DNA from: Bacillota bacterium
GTDB lineage: Bacteria > Bacillota_A > Clostridia > Lachnospirales > Lachnospiraceae
Reading direction: 5' to 3'
DNA length: 52,656 nucleotides
Assembly (NCBI GenBank): GCA_023443925.1
Contig: JAEZSL010000247.1
Location: 1-52,656 of the forward strand
This document shows, piece after piece, positions 43,019 to 51,160 of the stretch (position 1 is its first letter; every line of letters begins with the position of its first letter). The notes beneath the pieces are model-generated. The model did not search any database and was not told the DNA's origin. It saw only the letters and a program-made list of their open reading frames with translations. The position numbers and the translations under genes are program-made.

Positions 43019-44380
43019 ATGAATACAATAAACGAACAACTAAGCTATGCACCGGTTGGAAAGCTGCTTCTTAAATATTCCGTTCCCGCGATTGCGGGAA
43101 TGCTGGTTAATTCCCTCTACAATTTACTTGACCGTATTTTTGTTGGCAGACTGGGTGCCCTTGCAATGACCGGTATCGGTCTGACATTACCATTTATGGC
43201 TTTACTATCTGCTTTTACTTCGTTAGTTGGAATTGGTACTTCCGCAATCATTTCTATGCGAATGGGCCAAAATAGGAAAGACGATGCGGAAAAGGTACTT
43301 GGAAACGCTTTCTCTATGCTTATTGTCTTAATGCTGGCAGTGAGTGCAATTGGTTTGGCGCTTAAGGAACCAATTTTAACTCTGCTTGGAGCAAGTAAAG
43401 CAACTATGGAATTTGCTTCGGACTACATTACCATCATACTGGTGGGCAGTGTTTTCCAGGGTATTGGTGTTGGGCTTAGTAATGTAATCCGGGCAGAGGG
43501 TCATCCCGTAAAAGCTACGGTAGTACTCGTAATTGGTACCGTGTTAGATATGATTTTAAACCCGATTTTTATATTTACTTTTAATATGGGAATCGCTGGT
43601 GCAGCCTTGACAACGGTTATGTCATCCTTCGTAACATCTGTTTTGGTAATTGCCCATTTTATTGGAAAGAAAAGTGTTTTAAAGATTCGCAAAGAAAATC
43701 TGAGACTAAATTTACCGATCCTGAAAGATATTTTTAGCATTGGATTGTCTCCCTTTTTCATGCAAATTACTGCTTTCCTAGTTGGAATTATATCAAATAA
43801 CGCTCTTAAAACCTACGGAGGCGATGTGGCAATCGGTGCTATGACTGTAATCAATGCTGTTATGGTTCTCTTTCTTATGTCTGCTATGGGAATTACACAA
43901 GGAGCCCAGCCTATTCTTGGGTTCAACTACGGAGCACGGCAGTATAGCAGGGTGAAAAAAACATTGAAACTGGAATTGATTGCAGTAACAGCCATATGTG
44001 TGCTTACTTTTTTATTAGTAGAACTTTTCCCCACAGGTCTTGCCCGTATTTTTAGCAATGACTTGAAATTAATCAACGCAGCCAGCCATGGTATACGTAT
44101 TTTCTTACTGATGCTTCCGATTATAAGTGCTCAAATCGTAGGTGCAAGTTATTTCCAAGCTGTCGGAGCAGCAAAGAAAGCAACGCTTCTTAGCTTACTC
44201 AGACAAGTTTTCACATTAATCCCAATGCTGCTAATCCTGCCTGTTTTTTGGGGTCTGACAGGCGTCTGGGCGGCGGGCCCGGTTGCAGATTTAATCTCAT
44301 GCAGTGTAGCCATCATTTTTATCGCAAGAGAAATGAATCGGCTCGGTAAAGCTGAACAAGAACCTATATCCCAGGAATAA
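43019..44380 (+). CDS. MATE-family efflux transporter
   Basis: A 453-residue, 12-helix MATE exporter of the NorM/DinF-like branch common in clostridia. Typical segments are LLKYSVPAIAGMLVNSLYNLLDRIFVGRLG, the middle repeat start FSIGLSPFFMQITAFLVGII and QGAQPILGFNYGA. It probably uses a sodium or proton gradient to export organic cations or drugs; the substrate is unknown. The ribosome site is AAGAGGA. It is co-transcribed with the methyltransferase. Confidence 0.93.
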   Translation: MNTINEQLSYAPVGKLLLKYSVPAIAGMLVNSLYNLLDRIFVGRLGALAMTGIGLTLPFMALLSAFTSLVGIGTSAIISMRMGQNRKDDAEKVLGNAFSMLIVLMLAVSAIGLALKEPILTLLGASKATMEFASDYITIILVGSVFQGIGVGLSNVIRAEGHPVKATVVLVIGTVLDMILNPIFIFTFNMGIAGAALTTVMSSFVTSVLVIAHFIGKKSVLKIRKENLRLNLPILKDIFSIGLSPFFMQITAFLVGIISNNALKTYGGDVAIGAMTVINAVMVLFLMSAMGITQGAQPILGFNYGARQYSRVKKTLKLELIAVTAICVLTFLLVELFPTGLARIFSNDLKLINAASHGIRIFLLMLPIISAQIVGASYFQAVGAAKKATLLSLLRQVFTLIPMLLILPVFWGLTGVWAAGPVADLISCSVAIIFIAREMNRLGKAEQEPISQE

Positions 44381-44384
44381 ATGT

Positions 44385-44660
44385 TTAGAAATGCATTTCA
44401 TCCTTATAAAAAGCGGCTGCACTGCCGCCAAGCTGTTCCGCCATCAGCTTGACGATGGAAAGTCCAAGACCCGAGGTGCGGCTCCTGAAATTATTTTCGG
44501 TATAAAAACGTTCAAAGATCCGGTTCCCATCCAGATCCTCGGGTTTTCTGACTAGGTATCGAAAAGACAGGAAGACTTTCTTGTTCTCCTCTTGTAATTC
44601 TACTTTTATATCACCAGTTGAATGCTGTACTAATTTGAAATAAAAAGAAAGGACCGGATA
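44385..44660 (-). pseudogene. C-terminal remnant of a sensor histidine kinase
   Basis: Read on the minus strand, an open frame with no start codon encodes the end of a kinase ATPase domain: VELQEENKKVFLSF, then NRIFERFYTENNFRSRTSG, then LGLSIVKLMAEQLGGSAAAF and a stop at 44385. The G-box residues are intact, but everything before the ATPase domain is missing, cut off at the 3' end of the hydrolase gene. No ribosome site or start exists. This is the scar of a deletion that removed most of a two-component gene. Confidence 0.8.
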
Positions 44661-44661
44661 A

Positions 44662-45411
44662 TTATGTACACGATCTCAAGAACTCTAAAATTCTTGTATT
44701 TACCTCTTTGACTTTATCAGTAGGCATATGGGGACGGTGGCTGCCTCCTGATACTATATAAATCTCCGCCTGGGGGCAGTGTCTGTTCATTTCCTGTAAT
44801 TTGTCATAGCTTGCAAAGATATCATTTTCACCGCCGATCAGCAGCATTGGCATAGTTAACTTAAGCCAGTCCGTATCCGTAAGGGTCGGATACCTTCTCC
44901 AATCCTCGGCACTCTGCCTTAAATGATGCATCCAGTCACCACCATGGGCATCCGCATGAACCGATTTAATCATATCAATAAACGCATGCTCATTTCTTTC
45001 AAGAAGTGCCTCCGGCTCAAAATCATCGGCACCGGTAGGATCCGCCGCACCGCCGCATCCAATCGTGGTAATGGAGCGTACCATATAGGGATATTTCGCA
45101 GCAAGATGCAAAGCTACTGCCCCGCCTAAGCTGTATCCGATTAAATGTGCACTTTCAATTCCCAGTTCCCTTAAAAAGCCTGCCATATCCTCACAAATTC
45201 TGGGGGTATTCCAGTTTTTCTCCACCGCTTTTGTTCTGCCGTGCCCCCGAAAATCCGGAAGCAGCAGGCGATAAGAATGAAAAAAAGGCTGAATCTGGCC
45301 GCTAAAGGCAATAATTCCCCGGCTGTAGCTGCTATGTAAAAACAAGACCGGTTCACCTAATCCGATATCTTCATAAAATACAGAACAATCTGCAACCTGC
45401 TGATAAGGCAT
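44662..45411 (-). CDS. Alpha/beta-fold hydrolase
   Basis: A 249-residue alpha/beta hydrolase. The oxyanion strand is VLFLHSSYSRG, the RGHG turn is at 55-58, and the nucleophile S94 is in GYSLGGAVA. The acid aspartate is in GGENDIF and the histidine in SGGSHRPH. A typical small esterase/peroxidase-like family member; the substrate is not predictable. The last codons abut the kinase remnant, suggesting that the junction of a deletion lies there. Its ribosome site is a plain AGAGG. Confidence 0.88.
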   Translation of the reverse strand: MPYQQVADCSVFYEDIGLGEPVLFLHSSYSRGIIAFSGQIQPFFHSYRLLLPDFRGHGRTKAVEKNWNTPRICEDMAGFLRELGIESAHLIGYSLGGAVALHLAAKYPYMVRSITTIGCGGAADPTGADDFEPEALLERNEHAFIDMIKSVHADAHGGDWMHHLRQSAEDWRRYPTLTDTDWLKLTMPMLLIGGENDIFASYDKLQEMNRHCPQAEIYIVSGGSHRPHMPTDKVKEVNTRILEFLRSCT

Positions 45412-45487
45412 AATGACCTCTTTTCTGGATTAATAACATCCCATAACTATGCCATAATCCCTGTTCTATAGACTTAACTTAGCTTCA

Positions 45488-45913
45488 TTACTTCAGAGAA
45501 TCCACCTGAAATAAGACTTTCTGCTGTCCCCAATAATTCCCCTCTTCTGCTGTAAAACAGATCATACAATAATCCGGGTCCTCGGGGCCAAGTGAATAAT
45601 ACATTTCATCTCCCGGACGCCAGAACGCAAGCTTTGTTTCCGCATCCATATAAACCTTCATCCGTCCGGTAAGCATTAATCCATGAATATTTGCTGAATC
45701 CAGAAAATAAAGACAGGCCTCCGGTTTTTCCTGCCATCGTTTTGTCCGGGCTGCGGAAACATTGGTTGAAAACCAAAAGGTTTTAAGCCCCTCGTTTTTT
45801 GATTTGAACATGGATTTCGCATTGGGATAACCATTCTCTGCAACGGAACAAACAATAACATCTCTGGTATCCTCCACTAGTTTGAAAATATCCTTCTTAA
45901 TTCTTTCCTCCAT
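45488..45913 (-). CDS. Pyridoxamine 5'-phosphate oxidase-family flavin protein
   Basis: A 141-residue split-barrel protein of the PNPOx-like general-stress-26 type. The core is VIVCSVAENGYPNAKSMF, FWFSTNVSAARTKRWQEKPEACLYF and LTGRMKVYMDAETKLAFW. The ATG at 45913 has AAGGAGG 5 bases upstream; an ATG five codons earlier lies upstream of this ribosome site and is rejected. These proteins bind FMN or F420; the reaction is unknown. It is followed by the hydrolase gene in the same direction, 76 bases away. Confidence 0.88.
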   Translation of the reverse strand: MEERIKKDIFKLVEDTRDVIVCSVAENGYPNAKSMFKSKNEGLKTFWFSTNVSAARTKRWQEKPEACLYFLDSANIHGLMLTGRMKVYMDAETKLAFWRPGDEMYYSLGPEDPDYCMICFTAEEGNYWGQQKVLFQVDSLK

Positions 45914-46155
45914 AATTACCTCCTTCATGATTAAAAAATTTCTGGTAATTGCAAAATGGGATTGGTTTTCGTAATAAATATATATCTACACTTCAATTAA
46001 ATACGAATTCCATAGCTTTCATTCCCTTCAGCCTGGATAAAACGCTGGAACTGTATTACTGTATGGTCTACAAATACAGTATTGATTTTTGTAATTACCG
46101 AAAAAAATCTATATTAATTTTTAATTAATATTATCTCCAACCTTGTCCGGTGTAC

Positions 46156-46581
46156 CTAATCCTCCAAATTTTTTATAATTCTCCTTAGCATATTCTCAAA
46201 TTCTGTAATCTCCTTTCTGGTAAAATCCTGGTAAAACAGAATATTCATCTCATTCGATACCTGGTCATACATCTGCTTGTATCCTTTCGCCTTTTCCGTA
46301 ATCTTTACAAAAATCTGCCTTCTGTTTTTCTTATCCGGTATACGTTCTACCAATCCGCCAGCCTCCATCCGGTCCAGCATACTGGTAAGCGTTGTTTTTG
46401 CCAGGGAGGTTAGCCGCCCGATTTCCGTAATGGAAAGTTGCTCATGCTCCCATAATACATATAAAATCCTTCCCTGTGCCCCGTTAAAAGCTTCTATTCC
46501 GCTGTCCTTTAACATCTTTTCAAATGCCCTACCCTGGAGCTGACGCACCTGGGAGACCAGAAATCCTCCGTATGTTTTCAT
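46156..46581 (-). CDS. MarR-family transcriptional regulator
   Basis: A 141-residue MarR protein. The winged helix has QGRILYVLWEHEQLSITEIGRLTSLAKTTLTSMLDRMEAGGLVERI, and the wing is DKKNRRQIFVKITEKG-like. The start ATG at 46581 has AGAGGTGAAT before it. It probably represses itself and perhaps the PNPOx gene downstream (227 bases). The ligand is unknown. Confidence 0.92.
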   Translation of the reverse strand: MKTYGGFLVSQVRQLQGRAFEKMLKDSGIEAFNGAQGRILYVLWEHEQLSITEIGRLTSLAKTTLTSMLDRMEAGGLVERIPDKKNRRQIFVKITEKAKGYKQMYDQVSNEMNILFYQDFTRKEITEFENMLRRIIKNLED

Positions 46582-46733
46582 AAATATTCACCTCTTTATA
46601 CAGAATAGTACTATATAGTACAATTGTCAATAAAAAAATAATTTTCTTTATAAAATATCGTACTCTTAATTTGCATTTACTCAGGATATAAAATCTACCC
46701 ATTGAATACTCGGTTTCGATATAATAAAAAAAG

Positions 46734-46757
46734 CCCTCGCTAATTAACAAGCAAGAG
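46734..46757 (-). terminator. Terminator overlapping the end of the 109-residue gene
   Basis: On the minus strand CTCTTGCT pairs with AGCGAGGG (46757-46750 with 46741-46734, including G-U pairs), followed by CTTTTTTT. The stop codon of the gene lies in the loop. Confidence 0.75.
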
Positions 46758-47073
46758 AACTTAAATTTGTTCTTGGTCTTACGACCAATTCGATATAAAT
46801 CAGTGCATTTTTACTGGTTTGAAGTGCTTCCTCAGCATGTTCTTCATCGTACTTAATCTGGTTTTGGAGCTTAAAGATTATTTCTTTCTCTAACTCGTAG
46901 ATACTCGGAGCAATCATATAACTTCTGGTATCTTCTTTGTATTCCTGACGTATGCAATAAATTAGTGCCCCACATTCATAAATTACTTTTTCGTTGGTGC
47001 TTTTTTTCTCTTTTCTTCCATACTTTCGCAATATTTCCTTAACTCCGTCATAAATCTTATCTTCCTGACGCAT
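46744..47073 (-). CDS. Small hypothetical protein
   Basis: A 109-residue, largely helical and charged protein with a basic segment KYGRKEKKS and two cysteines. AAGGAGG lies 6 bases before the ATG, and a terminator overlaps the stop, so it is very probably a real gene. No domain is recognised and no signal peptide is present. It has no close partner gene. Confidence 0.7.
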   Translation of the reverse strand: MRQEDKIYDGVKEILRKYGRKEKKSTNEKVIYECGALIYCIRQEYKEDTRSYMIAPSIYELEKEIIFKLQNQIKYDEEHAEEALQTSKNALIYIELVVRPRTNLSSLAC

Positions 47074-47254
47074 GGCAACCTCCTTTTTATATTTTTCAAA
47101 TGACTTAGACTTTCAATATTTATACATTTTTTAATAACTTAGACCTACTGAATTTAATACCTTATATTCCTATGCTATAACTAAATGGTAATTAATCCTT
47201 TATCCTTACATTCCGGTTCCAAAAGTCCGTATCCGTTATTTATTACATAGATAT

Positions 47255-47395
47255 CCTACCACGTTCACGTATTAATTATATTTTGTTTTTGTAAAATTAC
47301 TGTAAATCTTAAATAATAAGTATTACAACCATATTTATTTAACATAGAATTTGACCTTAAAGATTTGAACCTTACTAGATAATTACGAATGTGTA
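47255..47395. repeat. Possible degenerate copy D of the MITE-like palindrome
   Basis: The right arm (gaccttaaag, then gaaccttactagata, about 47352-47382) resembles the right arm of copy A, with mismatches. The left arm (about 47253-47290) is weakly complementary to it. The rest of 47074-47594 is AT-rich with no gene seen. Confidence 0.3.
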
Positions 47396-47594
47396 TCTTG
47401 TCTCTGATTTATTTTTGTGGTTTCGAGACTAACCACTAACTTCAATAGTTTTATTCAGATTATAAACAATACGATGGTATTTATTAAAGCAAAATGCTGT
47501 TTCATTTACAGGTGGATATTATTTAAATAAATTGAATTAATCCTGCTCTTGTGATATACTGGGCATATTATGAAATTTGCGAGGAGCCTGTACT

Positions 47595-47636
47595 ATGTTT
47601 AAATGCAGTAATTACAAACCTTTTATTCAGAAATAA
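47595..47636 (+). CDS. Leader peptide of the ABC-exporter attenuator
   Basis: A 13-codon frame encodes MFKCSNYKPFIQK, preceded by a GAGGAG ribosome site at 47581-47586. Its stop codon is the start of the first terminator stem (47636). Placement of a short translated frame immediately before a terminator is the arrangement in ribosome-mediated attenuators of drug-resistance genes. Slow or stalled translation here would alter folding of the terminator. The peptide itself resembles no known family. Confidence 0.65.
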   Translation: MFKCSNYKPFIQK

Positions 47637-47720
47637 GCTGTGAAGAGTATCTATACCTTAACATAAATGGGGCAGGGAACCACTGCTCTTAGTTAGGTGT
47701 TGCTCTTTACAGCTTTTTTT
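47636..47720 (+). terminator. Attenuator terminator 1
   Basis: A 12-bp stem AGCTGTGAAGAG/CTCTTTACAGCT (47636-47647 with 47703-47714) is followed by seven Ts. Within it, ATACCTTAAC pairs with GTTAGGTGT and GGGCAG with CTGCTC. The whole leader thus folds into one long, stacked hairpin. It lies between the leader peptide and the exporter gene. Confidence 0.85.
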
Positions 47721-47731
47721 GTATTGAGTTG

Positions 47732-47795
47732 CACCTGACGACTAACCGCCGCAGGTGTTTTTATGCTGTTTAAGCATAAGACCTGCGGTATTTTT
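47732..47795 (+). promoter_or_regulatory. Tandem, mutually exclusive terminator hairpins 2 and 3
   Basis: Hairpin 2 pairs CACCTG with CAGGTG (47732-47737 and 47752-47757) ahead of TTTTT. Hairpin 3 pairs CCGCAGGT (47749-47756) with ACCTGCGG (47781-47788), has an inner TATGC/GCATA stem and precedes TATTTTT. The two share GCAGGT, so only one can form at a time, as in leaders of tet(M)-like genes. A second frame, MLFKHKTCGIF, begins at 47763 and runs in frame into the exporter. Confidence 0.75.
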
Positions 47796-47813
47796 ATGAT
47801 GGAGGTAAGATTT

Positions 47814-49580
47814 ATGATGAAAGGTTTGTGGTTCTTTTGTAAATTTGGCTGGAGAACCGATAAAAAATATATTATTTATAATGTGCTGTATCAGCTAATT
47901 CACTCCCTGTCCCCCCTGGTCAATGTACTGCTCCCCAAATATATTATTGACGGTCTAATCACCGGTAAAAGTCCGGAGTACTTGTTTCTTTGCATCGGTA
48001 TTCTGGCAGGATATAATTTTGCGGCAGACAGCATCGCTAACTGGCTGAGTCTAAACGTCTTTACACTACGCTGCAAGGTAGCCGCTGATTTTGGTTTGTA
48101 TATGCATAAGAAGCTGGCATATGCCGATTATGAAAACCTGGAAAATCCGGATTTTCTTGACCTAAAAGAAAAAGCCAACAAGTTCCTGTACGGTGACGGA
48201 CGAGGATTTTCCTATGTGTTTGACAGCGCCTTAAATATAATTGGACAGTTTATTGCACTCACAAGCATAACCGTATTAATTTTATCCTTAAATGTGTGGT
48301 TGGTTCTTTTACTAATTCTACTGATACTGGCAAGTTCCCTGGTGGAACACTGGGCAAAAAAAAATGAATTGAAACTTGCCTTGGAACAGGTAAAAGTAGA
48401 ACGTGGATGGATGTATTTTGGAGGATTATTTGAAAATTTTATATATGGTAAGGAAATTCGAATCAACTCACTGGCAGACTGGCTATTGAACAAGGAGAAG
48501 GAGTATTCCCGGAAAGCCGTGACCTACTATGAAAGAAGAAACCAATTCTACATTAAATCCGGATTTGCAGCCTCCCTTATGGCCCTCCTTCAGCAATGTG
48601 TTGCTTACGCATATCTTGTTTACCGTACTTTGGAAAAAGCAATTACCATTGGAGATTTTACCATGTATCTGGGAGCCGTTACCGCATTTTCTACGGCAAT
48701 GCACAGTATAATGAGCAGCTTTGTCGATGTTAAGGCATATGGCATTTACTATGAAGCAATGCAGGATTACCTGGATGTTCCGGATAAAATGAGATCTAAC
48801 CGTCATTTGCCGGTTCCAAACGGCCAATATACACTTGAATTTCGAGGGGTATCCTTTCGTTATGCCGGCCAGACTAACGATACATTAAAAAATATTAATA
48901 TTACACTGAAACCAGGTGAAAAACTATCTGTTGTTGGTGAAAACGGAGCAGGGAAATCTACTTTTATAAAACTGCTGATGCGGCTTTATGATCCGACAGA
49001 GGGTGTAATATTGCTTGATGGAATCAATATAAAGGATATTGACTATGATAGTTATATGTCACTGTTCTCCGCTGTATTTCAGGATTTTAAACTGTTTTCT
49101 TTTTCCTTAAAAGATAATATTTCCTTGTCCGGTACAACAAATGAGGTCGAAATGAGACAGCTGCTGGGTCGTGTTGGCTTATCCGCTAAACTAAACAGCC
49201 TGCCTGAGGGTATCTATACGAATATTAATAAGGAATTTGATGAAAATGGTTTTGAACCCTCCGGCGGTGAAGGGCAGAAAATCGCCCTGGCTAGAGCTTT
49301 ATTTAAAAATGCTCCCATAATCGTACTTGATGAGCCTGCCGCAGCCTTAGATCCCAAAGCCGAATACGAAATGTATGAACATTTTAATGAACTGGTAATG
49401 GGAAAAACCGCAGTTTATATCTCTCACCGTCTGTCCAGCGCCAGATTCTGTGATACAATTGCTGTATTTCATAACGGGGAAATTACAGAATACGGGACCC
49501 ATGATGAATTGATTTTAATCCGCGGAAAATATGCCGAGCTGTTTCGTATGCAGGCTCAGTATTATACCAATATTGTATAA
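47814..49580 (+). CDS. ABC exporter half-transporter (permease fused to ATPase)
   Basis: A 588-residue type IV ABC exporter subunit. Six membrane helices span residues about 1-310. The nucleotide-binding domain has Walker A GENGAGKST (about 375-383), the Q-loop SAVFQDFKLF, the signature PSGGEGQK and Walker B IIVLDEP, followed by ISHRLSS. The signature replaces the usual LSGGQ with PSGGEGQ. The ATG at 47814 has GGAGG 8 bases upstream; a longer frame from 47763 overlaps the attenuator. The leader suggests induction by a ribosome-targeting drug or peptide, hence multidrug or peptide export (inference). No partner subunit is adjacent. Confidence 0.9.
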   Translation: MMKGLWFFCKFGWRTDKKYIIYNVLYQLIHSLSPLVNVLLPKYIIDGLITGKSPEYLFLCIGILAGYNFAADSIANWLSLNVFTLRCKVAADFGLYMHKKLAYADYENLENPDFLDLKEKANKFLYGDGRGFSYVFDSALNIIGQFIALTSITVLILSLNVWLVLLLILLILASSLVEHWAKKNELKLALEQVKVERGWMYFGGLFENFIYGKEIRINSLADWLLNKEKEYSRKAVTYYERRNQFYIKSGFAASLMALLQQCVAYAYLVYRTLEKAITIGDFTMYLGAVTAFSTAMHSIMSSFVDVKAYGIYYEAMQDYLDVPDKMRSNRHLPVPNGQYTLEFRGVSFRYAGQTNDTLKNINITLKPGEKLSVVGENGAGKSTFIKLLMRLYDPTEGVILLDGINIKDIDYDSYMSLFSAVFQDFKLFSFSLKDNISLSGTTNEVEMRQLLGRVGLSAKLNSLPEGIYTNINKEFDENGFEPSGGEGQKIALARALFKNAPIIVLDEPAAALDPKAEYEMYEHFNELVMGKTAVYISHRLSSARFCDTIAVFHNGEITEYGTHDELILIRGKYAELFRMQAQYYTNIV

Positions 49581-49864
49581 ACAGAATACACTTTAAGAAA
49601 GAACTTTTTGATTCTTAAAAGGAGGAAATTCATATACCTCATTCTATCACAATCTAATACCAATATTATATCTAGCACCCTAATTAAATATTTTACTGTT
49701 ATTGGTAAATATTTTACTGCATGCTTGATAAAAAGGATGCATTTGATGTATAATTAAAGTATCAAAAATATATCCGGCATCGATTGGGTTATTAATTTGC
49801 CGGTTTTTGATGGAGAAGAGCGTTATGGGTGATTTCGAATTATAATCGGAAGGAGATTATTAAG

Positions 49865-50101
49865 ATGAAAGTGATGAATGTTACTAATGTGAATGGTTTA
49901 TTTAAAGTTATTGATTCCTGTACCGGTAAAGTTGAGTTGGTTACCAATGAGGGCGACCGATTAAATTTAAAGTCAAAGCTGTCACAATATGTTGCTTTGG
50001 CTAATGTGTTTACGGAAGGCATGATTGATGAAATTGAATTGATTGCATATGACCCGGAAGATATTAAAAAGTTACTTGCTTTTATGTATAACGGAGAATA
50101 G
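49865..50101 (+). CDS. Small conserved protein of unknown function
   Basis: A 78-residue protein opening MKVMNVTNVNGLFKVIDSC, with the core GKVELVTNEGDRLNLKSKLSQY and a C-terminal acidic segment (DEIELIAYDPEDIKKLL). This form recurs as a short stand-alone gene in related clostridia, to my recollection, under unreliable labels. GAAGGAG precedes the ATG at 49865; a longer frame from 49829 has no ribosome site. It has no signal peptide or membrane helix. A clean terminator follows. The 49581-49864 spacer contains AAAGGAGG at 49618-49625 with no start codon after it. Confidence 0.75.
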   Translation: MKVMNVTNVNGLFKVIDSCTGKVELVTNEGDRLNLKSKLSQYVALANVFTEGMIDEIELIAYDPEDIKKLLAFMYNGE

Positions 50102-50178
50102 CCGTTCTGTACCTTGTAAAAGAACATAAAATTTTTAAATATTTATTAAGTCGTATGACTAAATATCATATTAATTTA

Positions 50179-50212
50179 GGGCAGAAATCTTTTCATGGTT
50201 TCTGCCCTTTTT
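50179..50212 (+). terminator. Terminator of the 78-residue gene
   Basis: A perfect 9-bp stem GGGCAGAAA/TTTCTGCCC (50179-50187 with 50199-50207) with an 11-base loop is followed by TTTTT. Confidence 0.93.
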
Positions 50213-50258
50213 GTACAACCAGTAACTAATTCAAATTTTGACCTATTGTAGCTAATTA

Positions 50259-50726
50259 TTACTCATCTTTATAGTAATCAACCTCATCTTCTATTTTGTA
50301 AACCTGATCGGTATTTTTCCCCCATATCCCGATTTTTCCTGAGTCCGGGTAAAAAGCCACATCAATTTCGTTATAAGAATCATAATCCAGATAAATCAAA
50401 GGTTCCGTCTCTGAAGCGTTGGTAAGTTTATGGGCTCCTGCTTCCTCAGCAGGGAAAAATAAGAAATCACCGACAGTTACCATCTTTTCACCGTCAGGTG
50501 TTTTTAAAATACCCTGTCCGCTGATTATGTAAAAGGATTCTTCATTCTGGGTATGGTAATGATAGGGGTATGCTGTCTTACCCGGGGGTATTTCATAAAG
50601 GGAAACCGCACATTGCCTGGCAGCGCCTTTTGGTACCATTTCACGTTTGTAATATTCATACCCTTCGTGCTCATCTTTATGTTTGGGTAGAACATCGGTT
50701 GCTTTTGTAAGTATGACCTTACTCAT
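50259..50726 (-). CDS. Cupin-domain protein
   Basis: A 155-residue single-cupin protein. Motif 1 is YPYHYHTQNEESFYIISGQG with the metal-binding histidines and glutamate, and motif 2 is GDFLFFPAEEAGAHKL. Such proteins are often regulators or small sugar/oxalate-type enzymes; the reaction is not predictable. The ATG at 50726 has GGAGGTG before it. It is monocistronic. Confidence 0.88.
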   Translation of the reverse strand: MSKVILTKATDVLPKHKDEHEGYEYYKREMVPKGAARQCAVSLYEIPPGKTAYPYHYHTQNEESFYIISGQGILKTPDGEKMVTVGDFLFFPAEEAGAHKLTNASETEPLIYLDYDSYNEIDVAFYPDSGKIGIWGKNTDQVYKIEDEVDYYKDE

Positions 50727-51160
50727 TACATAACACCTCCATAATTTATAAGACTAACTGAGATAAAGTTCCCATTTCAACAGTTCCTAAACCAATCGAT
50801 TCAAGCTTTGCATACTCTGAAAATAGCTTATTGAATAACACTGGTAATCACCTTATATATCGTGAGCCAAATAATTCAACCACCTGGAATAAATCCCCTT
50901 TCCAAAATAATACACTATCGACCCGATAAGTCAATAGAAAGTAAATCTGCAGCACTGTATTTATGATGCTGCGTTACTATCCATCTGCTTCATACATAAT
51001 TACGGTTTACATTATTTAGCATTCATTGTATATTAAAGATAGATTATGTGTTTACATAACCCGAACCAGGCTTGCGACAGTAAGTTTTAGATTTACCGCA
51101 ATTAAAAAGGGGCTCTCTTAAATAAAAAATAAGAACCTGATAACCATATGGAGGTGCATT
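50727..51160. other. Spacer upstream of the last gene
   Basis: AT-rich DNA with no recognisable gene. A GGAGG ribosome site at 51150-51154 serves the gene at 51161. No strong terminator or repeat is seen. Confidence 0.5.

Noticed and set aside
49618..49745. A gene after the AAAAGGAGGAAATTC ribosome site downstream of the ABC exporter
   Set aside because: The first codon position reads ATA rather than ATG, the frame is only about 47 codons, and it resembles nothing; it could be a remnant of a lost partner gene, but the evidence is too thin.
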